From assembly GCA_038025085.1 (NCBI GenBank), contig CM076140.1, positions 32,971,501 through 33,035,500 on the forward strand: 64,000 nt of DNA, read 5' to 3'. The DNA comes from Tetragonia tetragonoides (Eukaryota; Streptophyta; Magnoliopsida; Caryophyllales; Aizoaceae). The translations under genes were made by a program, and so were the position numbers. Positions 31,965-44,009 of the stretch are shown in pieces; the stretch's first letter is position 1, and each line of letters opens with the position of its first letter. The notes under the pieces are model-generated. The model was given only the letters and a program-made list of their open reading frames with translations, was not told the origin of the DNA and did no database searches.

Positions 31965-32341
31965 GGCATCTCCAAATGATTATCTTCTCGTGCAAGGCAT
32001 GTAAAATGTATTTGGTTTAAATACACTAAGATTTTATCTAAGTATTCTTGGTAGAGTGCCAAGGATTCACTTTTGATTTTCCATACTTTGGAAATTTGGT
32101 TGATTATAAGTGACGAGTCGCCATAGACTCGAAGCGTCTTAATGCCAAGGCTTATGGAGGATTGCAATCCTAATATGTAAGCTTCATATTCCGCGCCATT
32201 GTTTGTGATCTCGTGGTCTAATTTGACCGAAATTGGTGTATGTGCACCATCAGGAGACACTATAAGTACTCCCACTCCAAAACCCTTTTGGTTAGATGCT
32301 CCATCGAAATGAAGTTGCCAGGTCTCCGTATCTAAGGTCAT
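31965..32341 (-). pseudogene. Second (acquired) RNase H domain, B2
   Basis: LHFDGASNQKGFGVGV, NNGAEYEAYILGL and RVYGDSSLIINQ show the Asp, Glu and Asp positions of an archaeal/plant-type RNase H. Such a second domain after the native RNase H is described for Tat elements. It would cut RNA in the RNA-DNA hybrid during cDNA synthesis. A frameshift separates it from integrase. Confidence 0.8.
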
Positions 32342-32429
32342 AACCCCTTCGTCTGGGAAGTGGTATTCTTCTTTGTGATCGGGCTCGTCTATAGCTTGGT
32401 CAGCTAGGTATTCAGAGATAGCATGTCCT

Positions 32430-33895
32430 TTAATGGATTTTTGGTGTTCAAATTTGAGGTTGAACTCTGATAGGAGGACGGCCTATCTGGCTATTCTACC
32501 ATTTAGGATGGGCTTTTCGAATATGTACATTAAAGGATTTTCTCTCGATCTTATGTGGATCGTATGTCGGAGCATGATGTCGTAGTTTTTTGGTCGTCGC
32601 GACCAAGGCTAGGCATGTTTTTTCTAGAGACGAATAGCGGGTTTCATATTCTAGAATCTTCTTGCTAACATAGTACATGACCTTCTCTTCCTTGTTTTCT
32701 TGGGCTAGCATGGCCCCCATTGACGTTTATGTGACAGTAAGGTAGAGAATTAGAGGCATGCCTGGAGTGGGCGGTACTAGCACGGGTGGTTCAGACAAAT
32801 AGGCCTTAATTTTGTCAAAGGCTTTTTGGTAATGTTCGTCCCATTCCGTTTTTACCTCTTTTTTGAGCTTCTTGAATATAGGCTCCTAGGTGATAGTTAA
32901 CTTGGAAATGAACCTGCTAATGTATTGGATTCTCCCCAGGAAACCCTTGATTTCTTTTTCTGTTTTTTGTGGGGTCATATCTATTATGGCCTTGATCTTA
33001 GATGGATCAATCTCGATTCCTCTGGTGCTTATGATTAATCCTAAATCTTTAATGGATGTAACTCCGAATGCGCACTTTTTGGGATTGAGCCTCATGTTGT
33101 ACTTCGTAAGCCTTTCGAAGAACTTTTGAAGTGAGGGTACAAGCCCGTCTCTCTCTTTAGACTTTATGATCAGGTCATCTACGTAAACTTTGGCCTCTTT
33201 AGTCATCATATCGTGGAGCAGGGTTGTCGCGGTTCTTTGATATGTAGCCCCCGCGTTCTTAAGTCCGAACGACATTACAACGTAGCAATAAGTGCCCCAT
33301 TGTGTGATGAAAGTGGCTTTCTCTTAATCCTCTTTGGCCATCAGGACTTTGTTATATCCTGCGTACCCGTCCATGAATGATAGAAGGGCATGTCCTAATG
33401 TATTATCTACTAGAACATCTATGTGGGGAAATGGAAAGTCATCTTTCGGGCTTGCTTTGTTTAAGTCCCTAAAATCCACACACATTCGCACTCGTTCGTC
33501 CTTTTTTGGGACTGGGACGATGTTGGCTACCTAATCGGGGTAGTTTGCCACTCTTATGAAGCCTACATCGAGTTGTTTTTGGACCTCTTCTTTGATCCTA
33601 TATCTATATCTAACCGCTGGTTTATCAAGGCCAATTTCATTCTTTTAACTAACTGAGGAAGAATTTGCAAATTGATAAAACCTGGTGGGTTCTTAAGAGC
33701 CCATTCTGGTTTCATTCTCCTTAACTTTTGTTTGACTGGTTTGCAGTCGAGCTTTAATGGGATGGTATTTTGGGCAATGTTGTGGTCTATACCAGGCATG
33801 TCCTTGAAGGACCAGGCAAAAACATCCGTATAATTCTTTAGGAGTGTTACGAATTGTTCACGTTCATCAGAAGTTAGAGACAAGCCTATTTGCAC
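32430..33895 (-). pseudogene. Reverse transcriptase and first RNase H, B2
   Basis: N-terminal SLTSDEREQFVTLLKNYTD leads into the RT. The palm shows RMCVDFRDLNKASPKD, MSFGLKNAGATYQR and the catalytic YVDD (about 33180). The connection domain contains LGFLGRI-like sequence and FISKLT. The native RNase H follows, with MGAMLAQENKEEKVMYY and RYSSLEKTCLAL. At least five stops or frameshifts (for example near 33530, 33320, 32885 and 32725) make it non-functional. It is the only RT of a Ty3/gypsy element in the window. Confidence 0.85.
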
Positions 33896-35017
33896 ATGGC
33901 GAGGCTCATCGTTAGTTGCAATATTTATTGTCTCTGTTTCTTCGACTATTGAAGTCTTTTATTTATGTTCAATTAATGCTTTAATGACTTCTTTTGGCAA
34001 TTCCGCTATGTCTTCTGGCTTATTAGCAACAAGGCAATCCGAGTAACAAAATCGACACTCATACCATTAATAGAAGCGGACAATACATCAATGAGGTCGT
34101 CACTAGCGACCTTAGTAGCAAAAAGAATAAACTGGGGTGGACTACCCGACATTTCTAGGATAACAGACTAAGAATCGGACTCGGAATCAGAATCAGACTC
34201 AGAATCATAATTGGGCCTTTCTAAAAGACCATTGCGAATCGTGAACTTGTAATTGGCTCCCTCGACTGGACTCCACTTCGTCTCGTGCTTCCAGGTGGCG
34301 CGGTCGGGCCCGATTGGGGCGATCAGCTTGGACGGGTCGAAGCCTTCATTAAAAAAGCACAGTAAGGGGAAGTTTGTTTGTTTCCTCGTCGTATTGGCGA
34401 CGTTCTTCGCCAAATAGTAGCCCAAAGTCATTGGGTGCCATGTCATTAGCCCAATCTTTAGTGGATTAGTCCTCTTAGAGAGGTATTGGTGCATCTTCAC
34501 TCATAGTGAAGCAGACTTAAAATGCTTCAAGGCCCGGAATTAGAACTTCGTTGATCGTATAAGGTTCTGGGAATCCATAATAGGGGTATGGATTGCCTTC
34601 TTGGAGAAATTGTCCATTGAGAGTTAGAGGATAGGGATCCATTCTATGTGGGATGGGCTTGTTGGCCGTGCGGGCTCTCTTTCTAGCCACCTCCTTGGAT
34701 ATGTAGGCTCGGATCTCTTTGCTCGTGGGCTTATAGCCTAGCCCAAATAGATCATTTTTTATCTTGGTGTTCCAGCAGGATTGGGCTACTGGGTGAGGAC
34801 CCAAAGTGGTGCCTGGAAAGTGACCTTGCTTTCTAAGTGGGGCGTTCACGTTGAGCGTGGGCTCTATCGTTTCTATGAAGGCTACCTTCTCGAAACCGCA
34901 TAATTCTTCATCTTGCTCGTTATGCTCTATCTTTATTACTGGAGCTTTTTCTATCTAGGCTACCATGGTATCAGCACAGACTTCCAACGTGGATCCTACT
35001 AGGGATAGCTTTACCTT
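33896..35017 (-). pseudogene. Region between protease and RT, B2
   Basis: Two degraded open stretches with NDLFGLGYKPTSKEIRAYIS (34849-34517) and a Ser/Asp repeat tail (34500-34168). The GLGYKPT block is a common feature of Tat polyproteins between protease and RT. No catalytic domain is recognised. Several stops are present. Confidence 0.55.
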
Positions 35018-35299
35018 TTAGTGAAGGGTCGAGGCTACAACATTTAGCACATGCAACCAAGGCCTTCCTAAAAGTAGATTGAAGGTGGCTGGAATATCGA
35101 TGACGTGAAATTGGACCATTCTCTCAGTGGGCCCAATGTTAATATTCATGGAAAACGTGCCTAAGACGTTCCCTTTGGAATTGCCGTAAGCTCTTAGCCC
35201 TTGCGTGGAGTGCGCGAGATTGTTACAATCTATTTTGACATGTTCAGCAGTCCTCAAATGGCACACATTTACAGCAGAGCCATTGTCAACAAAAGTCAT
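35018..35299 (-). pseudogene. Aspartic protease, B2
   Basis: TFVDNGSAVNVC carries a D-N-G-S form of the catalytic motif, more usually D-[ST/G]-G-S in this lineage; FNLLLGRPWLH is the downstream hydrophobic-Gly motif. It would process the polyprotein. A frame break separates it from gag. The Asn next to the catalytic Asp may be a mutation. Confidence 0.7.
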
Positions 35300-35305
35300 G
35301 CGGAC

Positions 35306-37353
35306 TTATCTTTGTTGACAAATAACAGTCAGATAGAGGGCTTTGTTGAGGTGGATGCCTTCGGGTGGAAGATCCCTGTTAGAAAAGGTGACGGGTGTTG
35401 ATGACTTTCCTTGGACCAGGAGATTAACCACATCCTCGGGAGTAGCATTTGGAGAAATGGTGGTTGCGCTCAAGGCTTCTAGTACGGCCCTTCTATGAGT
35501 GATAGAGGTGGTCAACAATTGCCAAATGGATATGTCATCTTTTGTCCTTTGCAATTGCCCAAGGATGTTGGTTCCATCATCTTCCTTAGTCTCCTCTCTT
35601 TGAGTTGGATCCCTATTGGGGATGGTTACAGGCTCTACAGCTCGAATTTGGGATGGATCCATGTAGATGTTTTTGGGCCTGAACTGGCATCCTGGCCTTG
35701 TGAGGTAGTTCAGAGCTTTGTCTTCTTTGTCTTTCTCATCATCGGAGATATCATACCAAGCTTTGCCATTTTTAAATGTCATGGACTTGGGGAGTTAGCA
35801 CATCTTCAAGATCAGTATAATGTCCATTATCTTCTTCATGATTATCCCAAAGGCGACAAATGTCTAGCGTGGGCCTTGGGCTTGGGTACGGTGGTATTAC
35901 TTCCCCAATAGAAGTGATTAGATAGGATGGATCAAACCCTTCCTCTACGTCAATGGAAAAAGAGTCCCCGAGGGGATTATTATTGTTACTGGGCGGCGGT
36001 GCGTCCTTAGGTAATGGTATGGTGCCATTGTCGAACAGATCTTGGATTTTCTCCTTGAGAGTGTAGCACTTTTCGGTGTCGTGTCCACGACCTCTATGGT
36101 ATTTGCAAAATGCAGACTCGTCCCAATATAGCGATCATTTCTCTACGGTGGATCAGGAGTAGGCCCAATCGGGTGCAAATAGTCTCCTTTGACTAATTTG
36201 TCTAGAGCTTTGACATAAGGCATCCCAAGGGGAGTGAACCTTCTTGGACGTCTATCAGCAACGATGTTTACTTCATTTCCTCTACTTATGGAGGCATGAT
36301 TGATATTGGTGTATTTCTTATCCTTGTAACCACTTGTGTTGTTATTGTAAGTGACCTTGTTCTTCCCTCTTTGGAGTTGGTCATCTTCAATGGCCATGCC
36401 TCCTTCAGTTAATTGGGCATAAGTGGTTATGGGTTGAAATTTCATGTGCTCGCGGTATTCAGATGCTATGTTTTGGACTAGCATTCTAATTTGATCCCTT
36501 TCATATGGGCGATCAATCATTTCAGAAACTTTGGTCCTCCATCTTCTTACGAAGTTGGTGAATCCTTCTTTATCACCTTGCTTGGTGATGTCCAATTCTC
36601 TCAATGTCATGGGAGGCAAGACATTGTCAGCATATCTCCCCAGGAACAAAGTGGATAAGTCTTCCCAAATCTGCAGCTTTTGAGTGGGTAGTTTGAAGAA
36701 CCAGTCCCTAACGGCAAGGTCCAAAGTTTGGGGAAAGAGGTGAACATACAACTCTTGTCCAATGCCTCTAAGGCCCAATGCAGTGGTAAAAGCCCTAATA
36801 TGATCTTGTGGACCATCGGTCCCTTTGAATGTGGGAACTTCAGGCATGGAAAACTTAGTGGGCAATTTTCCCTTAATGTGGGGAGCATAGCCTTCGGAGT
36901 TGATGATCATGTCATTAAAGACACGACTCTTGCCTAGAACGGACTCAACCTTGTTCAACTTAGCTTGGAGTCCTTGGACCTTTTTAGTGGAGGGCTCACT
37001 CTTATCCTCATTTGGTTTGGGCTTATCTTTGTCCTAGTAGGGGGATCCCACTTAGTGACACGGGCTTCCATATCAGTGAATCTAGCATTCATGGCAACCA
37101 GTTGGGCTAAAAGGTCGTCAATCTATTGGTCAGCGGTTCTCTCAGTGTGTCCAAACATGATGGACTTTGGTGACTCGGGTGGCGAGGTATGAGGTGACAA
37201 TGGCGGTGTGCAAAGGTACTCGAGCCAAATGGGGCCCAAGAACTGTGCTTGCGGTGAAGGTTCGAATGACAACTTGCGGATCAATCTCTTGTTGGACTCG
37301 TCCCTCTCCCACTTCCTAAGACCGTGATCTTTACTCCTACCAATTCTGGACAT
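35306..37353 (-). pseudogene. Gag, B2
   Basis: A start at 37353 (MSRIGRSKDHGLRKW) is interrupted by TAG at 37122. The capsid core is intact from 36958: LPTKFSMPEVPTFKGTDGPQ, FTTALGLRGIG, LFPQTLDLAVRDWFF. At about 36110 a CHHC zinc-knuckle variant (CKYHRGRGHDTEKC) follows after a frameshift. A further stretch to 35306 includes RPGCQFRPKNIYMD. At least three disabling lesions. Confidence 0.8.
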
Positions 37354-38352
37354 AAAAAGGCCTGTTTAAGAAAATAAGAAATAAATGGAAAACTCCACAA
37401 AAGAAAATTTTTATTTTAAAAAATAAATGTTGGAAGAGAATCTAGTATTAATCCTCAACATGGTGATATTTAGGAGAGACACGATTTTATGTAAATAGCA
37501 TATTCTAGTCAATGATCTTTTCGACTCTATAGAATTAAAAGAAATATACTCTTGACTTGCATATGAGATATAATTCCCTAATTTAAGAAAGGAAAATATA
37601 CTATTGACTTGCATATGGGAATAAAGTAAGACTTTTTTTTATTTTGTGAAAGATCATTGACGGGAATATATAATTTGCACGCAATCTAACTCATATGGAA
37701 AAGAACGTCTCCCTAATATGGTCACTAGCATCATCGGAGTCATACATAGATTCTATTTCCTAAAAAGAAAAGATCCTAGACTTTATTTGTAAACCTGAAA
37801 AAAACGCACAAGCAAACAAAACGGAATACTTAAACTGGACTCAAGAAAATCCTAAGGGGGGATGTAGTCCTAATATTCTATGGAAACTAATCACAAAGCA
37901 AGGAAACAATCAATCACAATATAGCAAGTAAATCAATTAGCACCTTGATATGGACTATGGGACTAAATGCAATAGCTTGACACAATCTATGGTTGGATAA
38001 GGTAACCCACGACCGGATGCGTTTCGTCATCTATGGGATGCATAGTAAACCTAAACGTACTATTTTACATATCTCCAATGGAGACATGTAAATGCCATGT
38101 GGCAAAACACGACTATGTGCAAAAGTAATTCGGACCTAGTGGGTCACCGGCCTAAGTCATAAACAATGCTCCAAAGGGTAATTCCTGATTATGGTGTGGG
38201 GATATCTTTCAACATGTTGCGATGATAAAGCATGCAATATGAATGATATGGATGCAAAGCGAAGAATATAAACACATACAGTAATTTAACCAAATAGCTA
38301 AAATAAATTATTGACATGGATAGGTGTTGGAATTTCATGCTCTTGTTAATTA
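37354..38352 (-). other. 5' leader of B2
   Basis: AT-rich untranslated leader between the primer binding site and gag. Nothing else is recognised. Confidence 0.6.
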
Positions 38353-38575
38353 TCCCCAGTAAGTCGCCACTGTAAGAACCCTCACCTTTCCGGCTCTAGA
38401 ATCGAGATATTAATTTGGAATTTAGTGGTTCTTAAATAATACGTCATATGCAATTCAATGAAGTCGCCACCAATTTTTAGGAAACAATTGGAAACCATCA
38501 ACAAGTGCACCCAATTCCTATTAGGAATTGGCTCGTACCCATGGGGCTAAATATTGAGTTCGGGGGTGTAGGTAC
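38353..38575 (-). repeat. Primer binding site and LTR remnant of B2
   Basis: TGGCGACTTACTGGGGA (minus, 38369-38353) follows an LTR end GGTTCTTACA (38371). About 90 bp further a second TGGCGACTT occurs (38469-38461), preceded by sequence like the end of the family C LTR (CCCCCGAACTCA, AATTGGGTGCAC). Only about 200 bp of LTR remain before A4 DNA begins. Confidence 0.6.
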
Positions 38576-38592
38576 GAAAACAAAAAACAAGA

Positions 38593-39648
38593 AATCCTTG
38601 GGTTTGTCATCTACAGAAGCCAAAAGCATGGTTCTTGGTGTCGATGTGGACTTGGTTCAACTCTGCGAAAAATTTGCTATTTCTTCTGAAAAGAATGCAA
38701 TATTCAAGCGTTGTCGCCGTTAGGCTTTTGTACTTTGCCTATTGAACCGCCTATTGTTTGCTAATGCAGAATCTCCTAACTTGGGCAGAGCCTCGTTGCT
38801 GCGAGTGGTTATTCAAATGGTTGAAGGGCATTCTCCTTTTGCATCTGGTTGTATGGGAAACTATTATTGGGCTCGATAGGCTGAAAATCTCTCCTCACGA
38901 AGCTTTTTCTGGCTGCCCCCTGCTGCTTCAAATTTGGTTATGTGAGCATCTGAGGCTAATAGAATCGCCAGATAATATTATAGCTCTTGCTCCTCGGGCT
39001 TGGTCGAAGAAAACCTATACTGTTGCTAGCTTCTTGGTTAGAAAAAGGCTATATTCTGAAAAGTCCCTTGCTGAATGGGATGCCTTTTTCCATGCGGGAC
39101 TTGTTATCCGTTGGCATGTGTCCTGGTGGAACTTGACCTCCTTAGTGTCTTGTGACAATTTGGTTCCTCATACTACCATACTCGGTTTGTACAGGACCAC
39201 TTTCTTCTTCCCCTCTAGGGTCATGAGTCAATATGGGTTGAAGCAGGTTATTCCTCGTCAGGAAACTACGAGACCAACTATCGTAGCCTTGACCACTGAG
39301 TTTGCTACGGATTGGGGAAAGTACTGGCGTAGCCGGGACCACTGGACTGTACCTCGGGTGATTGCCCCAACTAAAGTTTCTGAGACCTATCTGAACTAGC
39401 TTTCTTGCGGTGATGGAGAAGCGAGACGAGCCCTTCGTCATGAGGATTGGGACCAGCTAAAGACTAAGTATGACTCAAAAACCAGAAGCAAGAAAAGAAA
39501 AGAAGAGCCTCAAATGGGAGGCTATCATGTACTGAAAAGAGCAAGCCCCCAGCTCAAGGGAGCGATCATAGGTCGTCCTCAAGCCAAGGTCTTTCAAAGA
39601 AGAACTCTTCAACGAAGCCTTCTAAAGGGAAGAAGGATAGTTTTCTAG
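38593..39648 (+). pseudogene. DUF7745-like gene, copy A4 (5'-truncated)
   Basis: Begins within the domain at LGLSSTEAKSMVLGVDVDL and continues through LLLQIWLCEHLRLIES, APRAWSKKTYTVASFLVRK, LGLYRTTFFFPSRVMSQYG and a basic tail with KTRSKKRKEE. Defects: CAG to TAG at about 38721 (RR*AF against RRQAF in A2), a frameshift near 38790 and a stop at 39399. From 38758 to 39399 one frame stays open over 213 codons, the longest single run of this family here. It converges with integrase. Confidence 0.65.
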
Positions 39649-39883
39649 GAAAGCGAGTGTAGTTTTGAAAAATAATAATAAGAATTTGTTTAGCTTAAAC
39701 CCTCATAGTTGCTTTATTATTTTTCTTTTTTATCCTTAGGAAGTTTAATTCTTGCAATGTAAGCTTATTCGTTCAGTTTGAATACCTACGTATCCAGTGT
39801 GAAATCAGGCCAGCATAGTTCGATCAAATTGTGCACGTCTTTTCTTTTTTGTTTAATTTTCGAAATTTTTTTATTATTTTTTT
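39649..39883. other. Spacer between convergent genes of A4
   Basis: Contains the conserved block in the form AATACCTACGTATCC..GAAATCAGGCCAG (39781-39812), matching 14341-14374 and 30431-30466. Confidence 0.55.
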
Positions 39884-41240
39884 TTAGATGTAGCACTTCT
39901 TCAGTTGGTCCATATTTGTGAGCTGACTGAACTCGATGCCATCAATATCGATGAGTCTGATTGTGCCTCCAGATAGAATGTCTTTGACGATGAATGGGCC
40001 GAACCAGTTGGGTCAAAATTTGCCTCTAGGGTTAGTAACTGGGGCACGTAATTCTTTCCAAACTAAGTCCCCTTCCTTTAAATTCCGCGGTCGAACCTTT
40101 TTGTTGAATGCTCTTGCCATGCATTGCTGATACATGTGGGAATGGTCTAGGGCCCGTAGGCTTCTTTCATACTTGAACATGAGCTCTTCGTAGCGGGCTT
40201 GTAGCCATTGGGTTTCAGGAATTTCTCCTTCTAAGGCTATGCGCATGGAGGGTAGTTGGACTTCTATGGGTAGAACTGCTTCCATTCCATAGACTAGGGA
40301 ATAAGGTGTTGCTCCCGTAGAGGATCTTATGGATGTCCTATATCCCCAAAGGGAAAATGGGAGTTTGATGGGCCAATCTTTGTAGTTTTCTATCATCTTT
40401 TCAATGATAGTCTTGAGGTTTTTGTTGGTGGCTTCTACTGCGCCATTGGTTTGGGGACGGTAAGGGGATGATTGGTGGTGCTGGATTTTGTAGCTTTTGA
40501 GGAGGGTGGCTGTTTCGGCTTTGAAGTGGGATCCATGGTCACTAATGAATTCATGTAGAACACCTTATCGATAAATGATATTGTTCCTTATTAATTTGGA
40601 CACTTGTTTGGAGGTAAGGACGACATAGGATTGGGCTTCGACCCATTTGGTAAAATAGTCTATGGCTACTAGGATGTACTCATGTCCTCCTGAGCCCTTT
40701 GGGGTGATCTTACCAATGATATCTATTCCCCATGCGAAAAATGGCCAAGGGGATGTGAAGTTGTGGAGCATTGAGGGCGGCATATGCTGCAGGTTGGTAT
40801 ATATCTGACACTTCTTGCACTTCTCGACATAGTCGTAGCAATCCATTTCCATAGTAGTCCAGTAGTATCTCAACCGTAGGACCTTTCTAGAGAGCATTCG
40901 ACCATTCATGTGTGGCCCGCATACACCATTGTGTACCTCGTCCATAATCTCTGCGGCTTCTTCGGAGTTCACGCATCTGAGGTTGACCCCATTGTGGGAT
41001 TTTTTGTACAGAACCCTCTTGTATTCTATGTATTGCGCCGCTAAGAGACGGATGGCTCGTTTAGCTCTTAGTGATGCATCTTGAGGGTATATGCCTTTGG
41101 TGATGTAGTTGAAGACGTCTTGGTACCAAGGATCTTCTTTGATTGGAGCCAAAGTCATTTCTGTGTGGAGGTTGTTGCAAAAGGCTGGCTCGCTTCTTCT
41201 TTGTGGAGCGGCATTGTTGAGAGAGTTCAGCTACTCAAAT
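39884..41240 (-). pseudogene. Integrase, A4
   Basis: EEAAEIMDEVHNGVCGPHMN and CYDYVEKCKKCQ supply the HHCC zinc site; WGIDIIGKITPKG, ISDHGS and the later TNGAVEA-like region supply the core; it ends KKCYI at 39884. A stop at about 40565 (IIYR*) and a frameshift near 40400 disrupt it. Nothing of RT or RNase H precedes it: upstream is the same linker as in A2. Confidence 0.8.
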
Positions 41241-41593
41241 TCCTGCAAATGTGAAAATCCGCATTCTTGCTTTGCGAAGTTTACTTACATTGCTTAAATT
41301 GATTAGTTAATGATTTGTGCAACTTTGTATTCATTGGATTTATCATTAGCCAAACAACGAAAGAAATCAGCAAGAGGAATTTTTATTGATTTGCAAAAAG
41401 AGATAAGCACACATGATTTTAGAGAAGAGGGTCTCTAACTCCCATCAAAAAGAAACTAGACTTAGAAATAAAAGTAAAAAGGGGAATACCCCTTATTCAA
41501 GGCTCAACCTAAAGATTTAGCTAGGACCTTAACTCGACAAAACTTGGGGACTCAGACTCGATTCTTCTAGCTCTTTCGGGTAACCAATTAATT
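41241..41593 (-). other. Non-coding linker between gag and integrase, A4
   Basis: Collinear with 12632-12981 of A2, including AATCAATAAAAATTCC and a splice-acceptor-like CACATTTGCAG just before the integrase part. Confidence 0.55.
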
Positions 41594-42979
41594 TCAGGCT
41601 TCATCGGCCACATTGCGATCCCTTAGCGGTGGCGGAACCCCTCCCTTATCAATGACACCTTGGACGTCGTCTTTTAGGCGTAGGCAGTCATCTGTATAGT
41701 GTCTGAATACTCGATGATACTTGCAGTAAGGTCGGTTTTCACCCGGTTTTGACTTGGCATCCTCCAAAGGGATGTGGGGTTGGATGTCACCTCTCCTTAC
41801 TAGCGCGTTCATCACGGCTTTCATTGGTGCAAAGAGAGGGGTGTACTTTTCCTGACTATGACGACACCAGCTGATTGTCCAAGTATATGGTGGCCACGTT
41901 GTCCCTTGGTCAATGAAACGCAAAACTAGCCCTTTGAAGCACCTGCACTGATTGATGTGATGTCCCTCAGCCGCGCAGTAGGTACAACTTAGAAATGGAT
42001 TTCCGTCTCTTGGAAGGAGCTTTGATGTGGGAGTCCTTGGACGAACATACCCATACTTGGACATTTTGTGATAAAGAAGGTCTTGACACCACCAAGTTTC
42101 TTCTTTGGTCAAGATGACTGCGTTCCTGTGCTTGGAGGTGCGTTCTTCTAGAATGTCAACCTTCTCTCTTATCTCTTGTATCCCTTTGATTATACGAGCC
42201 AGACTTTCTTGTACTTGATTTTTGTCATCTACTGTTTTGTTGCCTCTCACGTATGGTTCTTCCTCGTAGGATTTTTGAGAAATCGAGGTGATTTCCTCAC
42301 CATAATTGAGGTGAGAGTAATCTTTGGGCTCTTCGATTTCAATATGGTTGATAGCACCCAAGAGGTTGCCGAAACTTCCGGTTTCTCCAGCTTTGGGCAA
42401 TGGTAGAGTGCCATTGTCTATCTTGTCTTGGATGATCTGTTTAAGGGCCCAACAGTCATTTGTGTCATGCCCTTTCCCTTGATGATACTTGCAGTAATCG
42501 CCTTCTTTCCAGTTACAGCCCTTGGTACTTGGTTCTGGAGTGGGACCTATGGGTCGGAGTATGTCTTTGTCCACTAATCTCTCGAAAGCTGTGCTGAGAG
42601 TTATTCCCAAAGGAGAGAAATCCCTATTCGCCTTACTCCGAGGTGTGTAGTATTCCCTTTATGAGACATTGGAGGAAGACGCGTTGTTCTTACGTTTCTT
42701 TTCTAGCCCTTGGGGAACAGGATCAAGCTTTCCCGGAGTCACGGTTTTCTGGTTTTCAGACGAAGGGACAAACATCGGTGTATCCCACAACTGTCTTGAC
42801 TTAATGTTGGTGATGTCGGCTTCCAACCTATCCATCCGGACAGTCATCTCGACCAGATACTCTTTAACTGTTCTGATCATGGTGTGATCAAGGTGGTTTG
42901 AATCAATGTATGGACCAGAAGTGAATCGAAACCCTAGCCAAATATTTCTGTTTTGGATCCTATCCTGAATAGGAAGCAT
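41594..42979 (-). pseudogene. Gag without capsid core, three zinc knuckles, A4
   Basis: The N-terminus has a predicted helix (VKEYLVEMTVRMDRLEADIT). A short interruption near 42640 follows, then a 338-codon open frame to 41594. No FSMPEVPTF or LFPQTLD capsid sequence is present. Three knuckles are visible: CKYHQGKGHDTNDC, CTYCAAEGHHINQC (a canonical C-x2-C-x4-H-x4-C) and CKYHRVFRHYTDDC. The first and third have His in place of the second Cys. A5 has the same capsid-less structure. Confidence 0.65.
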
Positions 42980-44009
42980 GGAGCGCTTGGTAACATGAAA
43001 AAGACTATGAGACTCTCACCTAAGAAAAAGTTGACCCACACATAGAGAAACACATTGTCCTAAAAAAGAAAGGTTCTTAAGCCTAAATGCCCGAACATTT
43101 CCCTATTATCCGAGGAAAATAAACTCAATGAACGAAAATAAGAAAAATAGAAAATGATGGACTATTCTATTTTTTTTATTTTTCTAGACTCAAAGAAAAT
43201 GGAAAATGGGATAAATAAAATAAAAAGAATTTCAGTATTTTTATATTTTTTTCGATATTTTTTTTTGTTCGGCGGCTTTTTTCGAATTTTTTTTTGCCAA
43301 ATATTTTTGAGTTTTGATTTTTTTTTTTTTTTTTACCGAATCTGAATTACATCAAAAGAAAAAAGAAAATAAAGAAATGGAAAAAGGGAGAAGGGAAACC
43401 GAAAGATTGACTCTTTTTTTTTTTTTTACTAAAAATATCCTAGAAGATTGTTCATGACTTTTTAGACTATATCAATGGGAAAAATGATGAGTGTTCATTG
43501 AATTGGAATTCACGCACCATCTTCGGGCATTAGGAACTAGGTAAAATTAAAAAAAAAGACTCCTAGCACGTAAGTACATGTTGGCACATAATCATGATAT
43601 TCATGCATTCATGCAAGCATAATAACAACGCAGTTTACAGGCAAACATGTGATCAGACGGGCATTACAACGACACATGCACAACAAGCAAGCGAATGCAC
43701 GAATGTGGGTTAGAGGCTTTTGGCTCCTATGAGGTTACCACGACAAATTACAATTTTCGTTCATCGGATGGTCGACACATCGATTGTAATTCTTTTCATC
43801 GACAAGGATTGATGAGTCATGGGTGAGGAAGCGTCGATTTGCACGATAGGACAAATGTATATTCCTTTAGATATACGGGTTGTCTACGAGTTGCGACACA
43901 AACTTCCTCGAGGGTCAATAAGGGTCAAAAGGTTGTGCAGAAGCACATGCAAATGATGCAAAAATATGGAACATGTTATTAAACAATTAAGCAAACTTGA
44001 CTTTTGATA
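42980..44009 (-). other. 5' leader of A4, low complexity
   Basis: Same leader as A2 in reverse complement, with T-runs at 43170-43340. No gene. The primer binding site is absent: the LTR is fused to leader sequence at about 44010. Confidence 0.6.

Larger units (their letters stand above)
23085..38575 (-). mobile_element. Tat-lineage family B element B2, near full length
   Basis: On the minus strand from 38371: LTR remnant, primer binding site, leader, gag, protease, RT, RNase H, second RNase H, integrase. Then come, on the plus strand, a DUF7745-like gene (28818-30152) and a PMD gene (25304-28074), followed by the 65-bp repeats, polypurine tract and 3' LTR. The second RNase H (HFDGAS..YGDSS) is a hallmark of the Tat lineage. 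All genes have stops or frameshifts. The 5' LTR is cut to about 200 bp by the A4 element. Confidence 0.85.

Noticed and set aside
35495..35911. 138-codon plus-strand open frame with hydrophobic runs
   Set aside because: Opposite strand of B2 gag; no family similarity.
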